A stretch of DNA of 64,000 bases, from positions 2,691,734 through 2,755,733 of the forward strand of contig NZ_AQXI01000001.1 in assembly GCF_000376445.1 (NCBI RefSeq), read 5' to 3'. The DNA is from Haladaptatus paucihalophilus DX253 (lineage in GTDB: Archaea; Halobacteriota; Halobacteria; Halobacteriales; Haladaptataceae). Positions 7,595 to 16,203 of this stretch are shown one piece after another (the stretch's first letter is position 1; the number at the start of each line of letters is the position of its first letter). The notes under the pieces are model-generated. The model ran no database searches. It saw nothing but the letters and a program-made list of their open reading frames with translations, and was not told the DNA's origin. A program made the translations under genes and the position numbers.

Positions 7595-8716
7595 TCAGTG
7601 CGTCGCCTCCGTCGCTTTCGGCTCTTTCGGCGGCGAGTACGTCAGCGATTCGCCGGTGTCGGCGTCGAAGTAGTGGAGCGACCGACGGTCGAACTCGACG
7701 TTAACGCGGTCGTTGAGTTCGACGGGGACGCTCGGTTCGACGGACGCTTTGATGGTGATGTCGTCGCCGAGGTCGAGTTCGAGGACGGTCTTTTCGCCCT
7801 GCGGTTCCACGACCTCCACGAGCGCCGGGAGGCCGTCCGGCCGGAGCGTGACGTTCTCCGGACGGACGCCAACGACGATTCGGTCGCCGACCCGGCCGTC
7901 GAGCGCGTCGCGGTAGGACTCGGGAACCTCGTGTTGGAACGGCCCGACGTCCACGACGAGGCTGTCGTCGCGGCGGGTCAGTTTCCCTTCGACGAAGTTC
8001 ATCGACGGACTGCCGAGGAAGTCGGCGACGAAGCGGTTTCGCGGATGGGCGTAGACGTACGTCGGGTCGCCGACCTGCTGAATCTCGCCGTCGTTCATGA
8101 CCGCGATTTGGTCGGCGAGCGTCATCGCCTCGATTTGGTCGTGCGTGACGTACACCGTCGTCGTCGAGAGCTGCTCGTGCAGTTTGTTGAGTTCTGCGCG
8201 CATCTGCACGCGCAGCTTGGCGTCGAGGTTCGACAGCGGTTCGTCCATCAGGAACACGTCGGGTTCCCGGACGATGGCGCGGCCGAGCGCGACGCGCTGT
8301 TGTTGCCCGCCTGAGAGCTCCGCGGGGCGACGGTCCAGCAGTTCGTCGATTTGGAGGAGGTCGGCGGCGTCGTCCACCCGCTCCTCGATGATGTCGTCGT
8401 CGACGCCGTGTTGTTCCAGCCCGAACCGCATGTTCTCGCCGACGGTCTTGTGCGGGTAGAGCGCGTAGTTCTGGAACACCATGGCGATGTCCCGCTCGTA
8501 CGCCCGGTGGTCGTTGACCATCCGGTCGCCGATGTATATCTCGCCGTCCGTCGCGCGTTCGAGTCCGGCGATGAGACGAAGCGTCGTCGTCTTGCCGCAC
8601 CCGGACGGGCCGACGAACACCGTGAAGGATTCGTCGGGGATGTCGAGCGAGATGCCGTCCACCGCAACCACGTCGTCGAATCGCTTTTCGAGCGCGTCGA
8701 GCGTTACTTCAGCCAT
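7595..8716 (-). CDS. Carbohydrate ABC transporter ATP-binding protein (UgpC/MalK type)
   Basis: The protein has 373 residues from MAEVTLDALEKRF. Walker A GPSGCGKTT is at 36-44, the signature LSGGQQQR at 134-141, Walker B FLMDEP at 155-160, the D-loop SNLDAKLR follows, and a switch histidine sits in VYVTHDQIEAM. The C-terminal 130 residues form the OB-like regulatory domain found in MalK/UgpC (GVRPENVTL). It powers the two permeases encoded upstream. The ORF could start three codons earlier, but the family begins at this Met. Confidence 0.94.
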   Translation of the reverse strand: MAEVTLDALEKRFDDVVAVDGISLDIPDESFTVFVGPSGCGKTTTLRLIAGLERATDGEIYIGDRMVNDHRAYERDIAMVFQNYALYPHKTVGENMRFGLEQHGVDDDIIEERVDDAADLLQIDELLDRRPAELSGGQQQRVALGRAIVREPDVFLMDEPLSNLDAKLRVQMRAELNKLHEQLSTTTVYVTHDQIEAMTLADQIAVMNDGEIQQVGDPTYVYAHPRNRFVADFLGSPSMNFVEGKLTRRDDSLVVDVGPFQHEVPESYRDALDGRVGDRIVVGVRPENVTLRPDGLPALVEVVEPQGEKTVLELDLGDDITIKASVEPSVPVELNDRVNVEFDRRSLHYFDADTGESLTYSPPKEPKATEATH

Positions 8717-8770
8717 CGATACCACATCCGTCGTCAGTCTGATTGAATCGCATAGTGGGGGTCGGTTTCG

Positions 8771-9691
8771 TCATTCTTTCACTGCTCCTTGCGTGAGGCC
8801 GCTGACGATGTAGCGCTGGAAGAACAGGCCGAACAGGATGCCCGGCAGGGCCGCTATCATCCCGCCCGCGGCGAGGTGCGCCCAGTCGATGAAGTCGTCC
8901 GCGACGAACAGGGAGACGCCTATCGGGAGCGTCTGTGAGACCTCCGAGGACGTGAGAACGAGCGCGAAGACGAACTCGTTCCACGAGAAGATGAAGGCCA
9001 GGATGGCCGTCGCCGCGATGCCCGGCTTCGCCACCGGGAGGATGACCTTGAAGAAGCCCTCCCACGTCGAACAGCCGTCGACTTGGGCCTGCTCGTCCAG
9101 CGAGCGCGGCACGCCGTCGAAGTAGTTCTTCATTATCCACACCGCGAAGGGGAGGTTGAAGAACGTGTACGTCAGGATGAGCGCCGCCTTCGTGTTGTAG
9201 AGGCTGCCCGTGAGCGCGCCGATGACCGGCGGGTTCGACATGATTTCGAAGAACGGGACGATGAGCGCGATGGGCGGAATCATCCGCGCGGCGATGATGG
9301 ACAGCAACAGCGCCTTGTTGCCGAGGAAATCGTAGCGGGAGAACGTGTATCCCGAGAGCGTCCCCAGCGTGACGCAGATGAGCGTCGTCGTCCCGGCGAC
9401 GATGAGGCTGTTCAGCGTGTAGGTGCCGAACGGCCGGTTCTGGAAGATTTCGACGTAGTTCGAGAGCGTCGGGTCGTGCGGGTAGAACGTGATGGGGAAC
9501 GAGAGCGTCTCCGAGGGCGCCTTGAAACTCGTGATGAGGATGTAGTATATCGGGAACCACACCACCACGACGTACAGGGCGAGCAGGCCGTACGCGACCA
9601 TCCGGTCCCGGACCACGCTCGACCACTCGTCTTCCGTGTTCAGGTTCAAGCTACGACGAACTCTGCTCAGCGTGTCTGTTTTCGTACTCAT
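8771..9691 (-). CDS. Carbohydrate ABC transporter permease (MalG type)
   Basis: The 306-residue integral membrane protein has about six hydrophobic helices. The first begins at about residue 33, after a hydrophilic N-terminus. The ABC permease EAA loop is visible as EQAQVDGCSTWEGFFKVILP near residue 195. MalG-like features include the first-helix region YYILITSFK and a C-terminal RYIVSGLTQGAVKE that matches MalG-family ends. Its start overlaps the end of the companion permease gene (9688-9691), so translation is probably coupled. It should form the channel with the MalF-type subunit. Confidence 0.93.
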   Translation of the reverse strand: MSTKTDTLSRVRRSLNLNTEDEWSSVVRDRMVAYGLLALYVVVVWFPIYYILITSFKAPSETLSFPITFYPHDPTLSNYVEIFQNRPFGTYTLNSLIVAGTTTLICVTLGTLSGYTFSRYDFLGNKALLLSIIAARMIPPIALIVPFFEIMSNPPVIGALTGSLYNTKAALILTYTFFNLPFAVWIMKNYFDGVPRSLDEQAQVDGCSTWEGFFKVILPVAKPGIAATAILAFIFSWNEFVFALVLTSSEVSQTLPIGVSLFVADDFIDWAHLAAGGMIAALPGILFGLFFQRYIVSGLTQGAVKE

Positions 9692-10614
9692 GTTTCGTAG
9701 GGGGTCCCTCCGAAGACCTTGTAGAGGACCGCGACGACGGCGAACGTCACCGCGAGCATGACGACGCCGAGCGCGGCACCTTGGCCGGTATCACCGAACA
9801 CCATCGCGGTGCGGTAGAGCCACGAGGCCCACACTTCGGTGGACTTTCCGGGGCCGCCGTGGGTCATCACCCACACGAGGTCGAGCGCCCGGATGTCGAA
9901 GATGATGCGGATGGTGAGCGCGACCAGAATCGACGGCTTGAGGAACGGGTAGGTGACGTTCCAGAACCGCGACCAGCGGCTCGCGCCGTCCACCTCGGCC
10001 GCGTCGTACAGCTGTTCGGGGACGTTCTGGAGTCCCGCGAGGAGGATGATGATGATGAAGGGCGTGAACACCCACACGTCGGCGATGATGAGCGCCATCA
10101 TCGCCAGCGTGCCGTCCGAGAGGAACGGAATCTGTTCCGAGATGACGCCGCCGCCGACGAGGACACCGTTAATCGCGCCGTACTGCGTCTGGAACATCCA
10201 GCGCCACATCAGGCCGCTCATGACGTAGGGGAGAATCCACGGCACGATGACCGCCGTGCGAATCCACCCGCGCCCCTTCAGGTCCTTGTTGAGCAGCATG
10301 GCGATGCCGAGGCCCAACAGGAACGAGATGGTGACGCTACAGCCGACGTAGACGAGGGTGTGTTTCGTGAACTGTACGAGGTCCGGGTTGAGCGCCCCGA
10401 CGGTGCCGTTCTCGAAGATGAGCGAGGCGAAGTTATCCAGCCCGACGAACTGTTTTTCCTGCGTTATCGGGTTCGTGTAGAACAGACTCGACCACAGGAG
10501 TTGGAGCGTCGGATAGAGGATAACCCCGGCTATCCAGAGCACCGTCGGTCCCACGGTGAGGGGGATGAACAGGCGGTCGAGCCGCCGTCGAAGCGAACGT
10601 GTATTCTCTGCCAT
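9688..10614 (-). CDS. Carbohydrate ABC transporter permease (MalF type)
   Basis: The 308-residue permease has a basic N-terminus (RSLRRRLDRLF), a first helix at about 17-35 and five more hydrophobic segments. The EAA motif reads EQLYDAAEVDGASRWSRFWN near residue 200, and GLMWRWMF and TEVWASWLYRTA are typical of sugar permeases of the MalF/UgpA group. It sits between the solute-binding protein gene (24-nt gap) and the MalG-type permease (4-nt overlap). Together these form a four-gene importer. Substrate specificity is not readable. Confidence 0.93.
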   Translation of the reverse strand: MAENTRSLRRRLDRLFIPLTVGPTVLWIAGVILYPTLQLLWSSLFYTNPITQEKQFVGLDNFASLIFENGTVGALNPDLVQFTKHTLVYVGCSVTISFLLGLGIAMLLNKDLKGRGWIRTAVIVPWILPYVMSGLMWRWMFQTQYGAINGVLVGGGVISEQIPFLSDGTLAMMALIIADVWVFTPFIIIILLAGLQNVPEQLYDAAEVDGASRWSRFWNVTYPFLKPSILVALTIRIIFDIRALDLVWVMTHGGPGKSTEVWASWLYRTAMVFGDTGQGAALGVVMLAVTFAVVAVLYKVFGGTPYET

Positions 10615-10638
10615 GTATTGGAAAGGGGAACCCGAAAT

Positions 10639-11946
10639 CTAGAGGACCTTGTTCTTCTTGTAGAGCGACGTGATGTCCTCTTGGGCCTTCGAGAGGGCCG
10701 ATTTGGCGTCCTTCTTCCCGAGGAAGACGGGCGTGATGTTCGACGACAGAATGTCATCGACCTGCGGTTGCAGGCGGTAGACCTCGCTCTTGGCGTTCTT
10801 GAGGTTGTACTTCATGTTCGCGCGCAACTCCTTCGGATACTTCTTTTTGACCTCCTCGTCCTCGTACACCTCGGGAATGGCCGCCGGGTTGCCCTCGACT
10901 ACCATGTCGGTCTTGCAGGACTCGGGGGTGCTCATGAACTCCGCGAACTTCTTCGCGGCCTTCTTGCGCTTCGAGAACGCCGAGACGGCGACGCCGTTCG
11001 TGTCTTGGAACGTCGCGCGGGAGGCGGGACCCTTCGGCGGTTTGGCGATTCCGAGACGGTCCTTCTTCCAACCCTCGTTGAGCGCGCGCGACCCGAGCGG
11101 CGTCCAGCCCTCGACGGTGGCGAACTTCCCGCCGACGAAGGCGTCGCCGACGTTCCCTTCGTTCATGCTCTGGATGCCGCTGGGGAGGAGTCCCTTCTTG
11201 CGGAGCGGCGTCAGGAAGTCGTCGAACACCGTCGCGCCTTTGTCGGCGAAGACGGGTTCGTGTTTGTCGTTGAACAGTTGGCCGCCCGCCTGCCAGAGGA
11301 ACTGTTTGAACATGAAAACGTCCTTGTTCGCCCACGTGAAGCCGAACCCGGACTTGTCGTTGCCCACCTTGTCGCCGAGCGCGAGCACGTCGTCCCACGT
11401 GTCCGGCGGCGACGAGATGCCCTGCTTCTCGAAGTACTGTTTGTCGTAGAGGAAGTTCCCCCACTTGCCTATCTGCGGGGCCATGTACGTCTTGCCGTCG
11501 AACGTGACGAGGTTTTGGAGGTTCTCCGGAAACTTGCCCATGTGCGAATCGGAGAGGCCGAGGGGTTCGAGCCAGTCGGCCGCGACGAAATCGGCGAGCC
11601 ACCACGTCGGCCCGTTGAAGGCGTCCACCTTGCTCCCCTCGTTTCGCCACTGCGTAATGAGCGTCGTCTTCAGGTTGCTCCACGGCACCTCGTTCACGTC
11701 GACCGTGATACCCGTCTCGTCTTCGAACCGCTTGATGTTCTTTTCCGTCCCGGGGTCGTCCTTCAGACTGCCCGCGTTGAAGAAGACGATTTTGTCGGCC
11801 ATCTCGCCGTCGTCGCTACCGTCGCTTTTCGAACCTTTACCGTCTTTCGAGGAGGTACAGCCCGCCAACGCGGTCGTTCCCGCGATACCGAGTGTGCCCG
11901 TCGCTTGGACGAATCGACGCCGTGTATGGTTGTATTTATCACCCAT
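10639..11946 (-). CDS. Extracellular sugar-binding lipoprotein of ABC transporter
   Basis: The protein has 435 residues from the ATG at 11946. The N-terminus has a Tat motif (TRRRFVQATG) and a lipobox (ALAGC, Cys at about 29), so it is probably exported folded and lipid-anchored. The mature part is a family-1 extracellular solute-binding protein (WWLADFVAADWLEPL, GKWGNFLYDKQYF, AFVGGKFATVEGW). It is first in the ABC operon. It is richer in lysine than neighbouring proteins, which is unusual for a haloarchaeal surface protein. An upstream Met at 12000 is unlikely, as it would bury the signal peptide. Confidence 0.93.
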   Translation of the reverse strand: MGDKYNHTRRRFVQATGTLGIAGTTALAGCTSSKDGKGSKSDGSDDGEMADKIVFFNAGSLKDDPGTEKNIKRFEDETGITVDVNEVPWSNLKTTLITQWRNEGSKVDAFNGPTWWLADFVAADWLEPLGLSDSHMGKFPENLQNLVTFDGKTYMAPQIGKWGNFLYDKQYFEKQGISSPPDTWDDVLALGDKVGNDKSGFGFTWANKDVFMFKQFLWQAGGQLFNDKHEPVFADKGATVFDDFLTPLRKKGLLPSGIQSMNEGNVGDAFVGGKFATVEGWTPLGSRALNEGWKKDRLGIAKPPKGPASRATFQDTNGVAVSAFSKRKKAAKKFAEFMSTPESCKTDMVVEGNPAAIPEVYEDEEVKKKYPKELRANMKYNLKNAKSEVYRLQPQVDDILSSNITPVFLGKKDAKSALSKAQEDITSLYKKNKVL

Positions 11947-12140
11947 GACATCCAGAACCATACAGAACGACCATAATAAATGTTCTGCAAAAACACGCAT
12001 ATTCAGTCAAATCCAATCACGAACTGCATCAATTGGGAACAAAAATAAACAATGTCGGGTGGGTCGCCGTTCGATATGCCGTGGGAGAATCGTAGAAAAC
12101 GCGGGAGTAAAGCGACGTACGGCCGATTTACCGGAAACGA

Positions 12141-12162
12141 CACGAGTCGATGACGACTCGTG
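12141..12162. terminator. Perfect 9-bp hairpin downstream of the amino-acid transporter gene
   Basis: CACGAGTCG-atga-CGACTCGTG is a perfect inverted repeat. It lies about 50 nt past the stop of the minus-strand transporter gene and about 195 nt upstream of the sugar operon start. A second palindrome (CGAACGCGTTCG, 12175-12186) sits between it and the stop codon. It could terminate the transporter transcript, though haloarchaeal termination relies mainly on U-tracts. Confidence 0.35.
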
Positions 12163-12208
12163 TTCGAATCTGCACGAACGCGTTCGTTCGACTGATTCGG
12201 CGGCGGGG

Positions 12209-13585
12209 TCACTCCCAGTTCGTCGCCGCGTCCCGCTGCCGGAACAGGTCGGGTCGCCGCAGATACCGGACGAGGAAGTACGTGCCCAAGAGGGCGATGC
12301 TTCCCACGGACCAGAGGACCTCCGTCGAACCCAGTCCGACCATGGCGACGCTCAACGCGACCAGCGCCACGGCGGGGAGGGCGTCGCCGCCGGGAGCGCG
12401 AAACGGCGGCGTCACGTCGGTGCGGTAGTGTCGAAGCCCGACGAACGAGACGATATTGAGGGCGTACGGGAGGCCGGTTCCGACGACGGAGGCGATGACC
12501 AGCAGTTCGTAGAAGTACTCCGGGAAAATCGTCAACGCGGCCGCCACCAGACTGACCGCGACCAGCCCGACCCACGGCACCTGAAACCGCGAGTGGACGG
12601 CTGCGAACGCCCGCGGCAGGGTTCCGTTTCGTCCCAGCGCGAACACGACGCGACTGGCGCTCATCGTCCCGACGAGCATCGTGGTGAAGATGGCGACGAC
12701 CGCGGCGAGCGGGAGGAAATATTGTCGAACCATCGGTACTCCGAGTTTCGACGCGGCCACCCCGAGCGGCACCGTCGTCACGGGGCTTCCCTCCGCGAAC
12801 GCCGACGGCGCGACGACGCCGTGCAGCGCGACGACGACGGCGGTGTAGAGGACCGTCGTGACGAGGAGCGACAGCAAAATCGCCCGCGGGACCGTCTTCG
12901 CTGGCCGTTTCACCTCCTCCGCGACGGACGGAATCGCGGTCCACGCGCCGTAGCCCGTGAGCGCTAGTTGCACCGCGGCGAAGAACTTCGCGGGACCGCT
13001 CGTGAAGAAGGGGTCGTAGTTGGTCGGCTCGAACCGCGTGAGGCCGATGGCCACGAAGACGAGCAGTATCGTGAGCAACAGCGCGGACAGGACGAGGTTC
13101 GTCCGACTCGTGCTCGTCACGCCGACGAGGTTGACGAGGAAGCTCAGCGCGATGGCGGCGAGGGCGATGGGAACGACGTACCCCTTCGCGCGCGGAAACG
13201 CGATGCCGAGATACTGCGCGATGGCGAGCGCCGAAATCGTGACGCTGAACACCATACCGATGCAGTAGGACGTCCCTTCGAGGTAACTGGCGAAGAGTCG
13301 AACCGTCCGGTTCCGCCCGAACGTCTCCGCGGGGAAGACCGCGGGACCGCCCGCCTTCGGGAACGCCAGCGCGAGTTCCGTATAGCAGAGCGCGATTATC
13401 ATCATCAGCAGTCCGGCGACCACCCACGCGAGCGTCGAGGCGGGACCCGCCAGCCGTCCCGTCGAACCGGGAAAGACGAAGATAGCCGACCCGACCATGC
13501 CCCCGACGCTCAGCAAAACGCAATCCAGCAGTCCGAGCGTTCGCGTCAATCCGTCGTCCGCCGTCGATCCATCGTATTCACTCAT
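12209..13585 (-). CDS. APC family amino-acid transporter
   Basis: This 458-residue protein has about 12 hydrophobic helices. The first contains GGMVGSAIFVFPGS, matching the substrate-binding glycine region of APC-superfamily permeases. Further family motifs include EGTSYCIGM, GYGAWTAIPSVAEEVKRP (helix 6/7) and GTMSASRVVFALGRNGTLP (helix 8). It should be a cytoplasmic-membrane amino-acid/cation symporter or exchanger. The start at 13585 gives a short hydrophilic N-terminus. The longer reading frame to 13627 adds residues without family character. It appears monocistronic. Confidence 0.9.
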   Translation of the reverse strand: MSEYDGSTADDGLTRTLGLLDCVLLSVGGMVGSAIFVFPGSTGRLAGPASTLAWVVAGLLMMIIALCYTELALAFPKAGGPAVFPAETFGRNRTVRLFASYLEGTSYCIGMVFSVTISALAIAQYLGIAFPRAKGYVVPIALAAIALSFLVNLVGVTSTSRTNLVLSALLLTILLVFVAIGLTRFEPTNYDPFFTSGPAKFFAAVQLALTGYGAWTAIPSVAEEVKRPAKTVPRAILLSLLVTTVLYTAVVVALHGVVAPSAFAEGSPVTTVPLGVAASKLGVPMVRQYFLPLAAVVAIFTTMLVGTMSASRVVFALGRNGTLPRAFAAVHSRFQVPWVGLVAVSLVAAALTIFPEYFYELLVIASVVGTGLPYALNIVSFVGLRHYRTDVTPPFRAPGGDALPAVALVALSVAMVGLGSTEVLWSVGSIALLGTYFLVRYLRRPDLFRQRDAATNWE

Positions 13586-13786
13586 TTTCCGACCACCGTC
13601 TCGGCCGAAAAGAGGGGTACCCCTCATATAGTGATTCTCAAATCAGTTTAGCATCTCAAAATTGGAACGGTGTCGGTGACGGTCGGTTGTCGACGGCCAA
13701 TTTCGCTCGCCGATAGTCGCCATCCATTTAACAGCGTCTTGAAGGTAAATTTATGGCGGACACCGACGTCTACTGGATGGTTCACG

Positions 13787-15076
13787 ATGGATACAACAGC
13801 GAAGCGACGCGGATTTCTCAAGGGAATCGCGGCGACGACCGTCGGCATCACCGCCACGACGCCCGGAAGCGCCTCCGAAACGGTGACGTACCTCGTCACG
13901 ACTGGAAGCCGAAACGCCGTTCGAAAACTCGAACGGGCGGGGTACACTGTCCAGAACGAAATCCCGGACGCGAACGTCCTGTTCGTCCTCGGTCCCGCCG
14001 ACGCCGAAGACGACCTTCGGGGCGTCCCCGGTGTTCACGAGGCGGTGTCGGACATGGCGTACGAGTTGGGCACCTCGACCGTCGAATCGACCGGCGTCGC
14101 GGCGGACGCCGAATACGCCGAGTTACAGTGGGACAAGCAGGTCACGGACGCGTTCGAGGCCCACGCAACCGCGACGGGAGAGGGAACGCGCATCGCCATC
14201 GTCGATACGGGTGTCGACCACACGCACCCCGACCTCGCGGCCAACGTCAATACGGACCTCGGACGGTCGGTCATCGACGGGGAGTTCGGAACGGACGCCG
14301 GACCGGTCGCGGCCCACGGGACGCACGTCGCCGGAATCACCGCCGCGACGGGCGCGCAAGGCGTGGTCGGCATGGCTCCCGACGCCGAACTCGTCCCGCT
14401 CCGCGTGTTCCCCGAGGAGGGACCGCTCCTCGAACGAATCAGCGACTGCCTGCTGGCCATCGACTACGCGGCCGAAATCGGTGCGGACGCGGTGAACATG
14501 AGTCTCGGGTGGGACCCGCGTCCGCCGCGGGAGAACCAAACGTCGCGCGGCGTCCGTCGCGTCATCTGCGAACGCGTCGTTCGGAGCGCCCTCCGGCGCG
14601 GGACGACCGTCGTGGTGTCGGCGGGCAACGAGGAAACGGACCTCCAACACGGGGGCTACCGCGACATGTGGACGAGCCTCGAAAGCACGCTGGGCGTGAG
14701 CGCGACCGGTCCGAACGACGAACTGTCGTTCTACTCGAACTACGGCGTGGACGACGTTGCGGTCGGCGCGCCCGGCGGTGGCTACGAGACGCTCGAAAAG
14801 AGCCTCGCGGACGACACCGCGTGGCCGTATCCGACCAACCTCGTGCTTTCGACCGTCCCGGGAGACGACTACGCCTACTTCGCGGGCACGTCGATGGCGT
14901 CGCCGCAGGTCGCCGGTCTCGTCGGACTCGTCCGTGAACTGGACCCCACCGTGAACCCCCAACAGGTGGCCGGTGTCATCGAACGCAACGCCGAGAAAAG
15001 CAACGGTCGGAGCGACCCCGACCTCGGTGCTGGCCGGATAAACGCGCTGCACACGGTCGAGTCGCTCACGAAATAG
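13787..15076 (+). CDS. Tat-exported subtilisin-like serine protease (S8, halolysin-like)
   Basis: This 429-residue protease has a Tat signal (KRRGFLKGIAATT), an inhibitor_I9-like propeptide (about 30-105) and an S8 catalytic domain. The triad is Asp140 (AIVDTGVDH), His177 (HGTHVAGI) and Ser369 (GTSMASPQ). It should be an extracellular endoprotease that matures by removing its propeptide. It lacks the C-terminal extension found in some halolysins. An earlier in-frame Met at 13670 would bury the signal, so the ATG at 13787 is used. Confidence 0.93.
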   Translation: MDTTAKRRGFLKGIAATTVGITATTPGSASETVTYLVTTGSRNAVRKLERAGYTVQNEIPDANVLFVLGPADAEDDLRGVPGVHEAVSDMAYELGTSTVESTGVAADAEYAELQWDKQVTDAFEAHATATGEGTRIAIVDTGVDHTHPDLAANVNTDLGRSVIDGEFGTDAGPVAAHGTHVAGITAATGAQGVVGMAPDAELVPLRVFPEEGPLLERISDCLLAIDYAAEIGADAVNMSLGWDPRPPRENQTSRGVRRVICERVVRSALRRGTTVVVSAGNEETDLQHGGYRDMWTSLESTLGVSATGPNDELSFYSNYGVDDVAVGAPGGGYETLEKSLADDTAWPYPTNLVLSTVPGDDYAYFAGTSMASPQVAGLVGLVRELDPTVNPQQVAGVIERNAEKSNGRSDPDLGAGRINALHTVESLTK

Positions 15077-15086
15077 GCGCGGCCGT

Positions 15087-15269
15087 CTATCGCCACTCGG
15101 TCAGCACTGCCGTGTCCGTACTGTCCGTTGCAATCCACGCGTCGTCCCGCGTGATGTCCGCGATGATGGCCCGGTTCGGACACCGTTCGTCGGGCGTCTC
15201 GTCTATCGCGAAGACGATTTCGGGTGCGTCCGTTCCGTCGCGCCGTCTGCCGAGTGCTGAGTGCGTCAT
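15087..15269 (-). CDS. Small conserved-looking haloarchaeal protein
   Basis: This 60-residue soluble protein has the core PEIVFAIDETPDERC followed by RAIIADITRDDAWIA. It resembles small DUF proteins found widely in haloarchaea, but I cannot name the family with certainty. It is convergent with the subtilisin gene, leaving a 10-bp intergenic gap. Function unknown. The coding composition is good for its size. Confidence 0.6.
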   Translation of the reverse strand: MTHSALGRRRDGTDAPEIVFAIDETPDERCPNRAIIADITRDDAWIATDSTDTAVLTEWR

Positions 15270-15358
15270 GGTGGTTGGTTTCGTTCGTTCGGTTGTCGAT
15301 GTTCCTCGTCAGTTGCTTCGAAGGTCAGTATAAAAGCCGTTCTGACCACACTGTCGAA

Positions 15359-15544
15359 TCACCGCGGCTCGAAGTCGTCCGGGTCGAATCGATACTCGCC
15401 GTCCGGGTGGGTCGGTGTCGGTCGCCGGGTCGAGAGTTCGGGGGCGAACATCCAGACCAAGACGAGAATCCCGATGAATGCCGGAAGGACGGTGAAAAAG
15501 GGGACCGTCTCTCCGAGCCATCGAACTCCCTCCCAGAAGTCCAT
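15359..15544 (-). CDS. Small single-helix membrane protein
   Basis: The protein has 61 residues from MDFWEGVRWLGE. It has one strong membrane helix (FFTVLPAFIGILVLVWMFA, about residues 14-32). An acidic and proline-containing cytoplasmic tail ends in GEYRFDPDDFEPR. A start at 15565 would add seven residues (MGVTLTL) and cannot be excluded. No family is recognised. It lies on the same strand as the 60-residue gene downstream, with an 89-nt gap. Confidence 0.55.
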   Translation of the reverse strand: MDFWEGVRWLGETVPFFTVLPAFIGILVLVWMFAPELSTRRPTPTHPDGEYRFDPDDFEPR

Positions 15545-15658
15545 AAGTGTGAGTGTCACTCCCATACGTCGTTCGGCTGATACCTAGAACTGCTATGGCA
15601 TAACGGTACCGATTTTTCATCCAAAACAAACCCTACAGGTTCGCCGGTCTCCTCGTCG

Positions 15659-15883
15659 TCACCCTCGCCGCCCTGTGACGTTGTTCATCCGCGTCGCCGT
15701 CGTCTTCCCGCATCCGGTGCACGTACTCACCCGGTACGGTTCACGCGAAAACACCGCGTTGTCGCTGTCCCCGTTCTCGGTTCGAATCTCGATTTTCACC
15801 TCGTGAGGCGTTTGCCGCCCGCACTCCGGGCACGATTCCACGATGTCGGTCACGAACCCGTCTCCGGATTTCGTCTCCGTCAT
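15659..15883 (-). CDS. Small zinc-ribbon-like protein
   Basis: The protein has 74 residues from MTETKSGDGFVTD. Two CxxC pairs (ESCPECGRQTPH and VSTCTGCGKTTATRMNN) frame a beta-rich middle (HEVKIEIRTENG), suggesting a single zinc ribbon. The pattern fits a family of about 70 residues that I recall as widespread in haloarchaea (possibly DUF7835). The frame extends to an ATG at 16033, but those extra 50 residues are low-complexity and probably not translated. Function is unknown; RNA or protein binding is possible. Confidence 0.65.
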   Translation of the reverse strand: MTETKSGDGFVTDIVESCPECGRQTPHEVKIEIRTENGDSDNAVFSREPYRVSTCTGCGKTTATRMNNVTGRRG

Positions 15884-16203
15884 GGTGACGCCACCTCCGG
15901 GTCGGTTCGCCGCATCGAATGCTGTGGCGGTCCGTACCGCGTCTCCTTGGTGGACGGTTCGTTCGTCGCTTCGGTATCGAGCTGAAGTGTGGTTTTCATC
16001 TGTTTTCCCCTCCATCTCCGCCCCTTCGGTCACGGGTCGCTCGTCGGTGAGCTACTACATACCACTGGAGGGAGTAAAAAGGAGGTTCTGACCACCGTAT
16101 CAAAACGTCGCGTGTAAATCGTCACGGAATCCTCTCGATAATTACAAAAGTATAGTTATGGTTTGGGGGATGATTAAATAGATGGCTATTGTTATGATTG
16201 GTC
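15884..16203. other. Divergent intergenic region with AT-rich promoter sequence
   Basis: This separates the zinc-ribbon gene (minus) from the TackOD1 gene (plus). Its left part is an open frame extension of the zinc-ribbon gene without convincing coding character. Bases 16137-16180 are strongly AT-rich, with TATA-like stretches (AGTATAGTTATG, GATTAAATAG) about 25-50 nt upstream of the plus-strand start. No RNA gene is evident. Confidence 0.4.

Noticed and set aside
9781-11976. 731-codon plus-strand frame opposite the sugar ABC genes
   Set aside because: Composition is dominated by Arg, Glu, His and Val shadow patterns with no domain. Three clear transporter genes occupy the other strand.
12164-12186. 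GTTCGAATC sequence resembling a tRNA T-loop
   Set aside because: No acceptor, D or anticodon stems flank it. It is part of a GC-rich palindromic intergenic segment.
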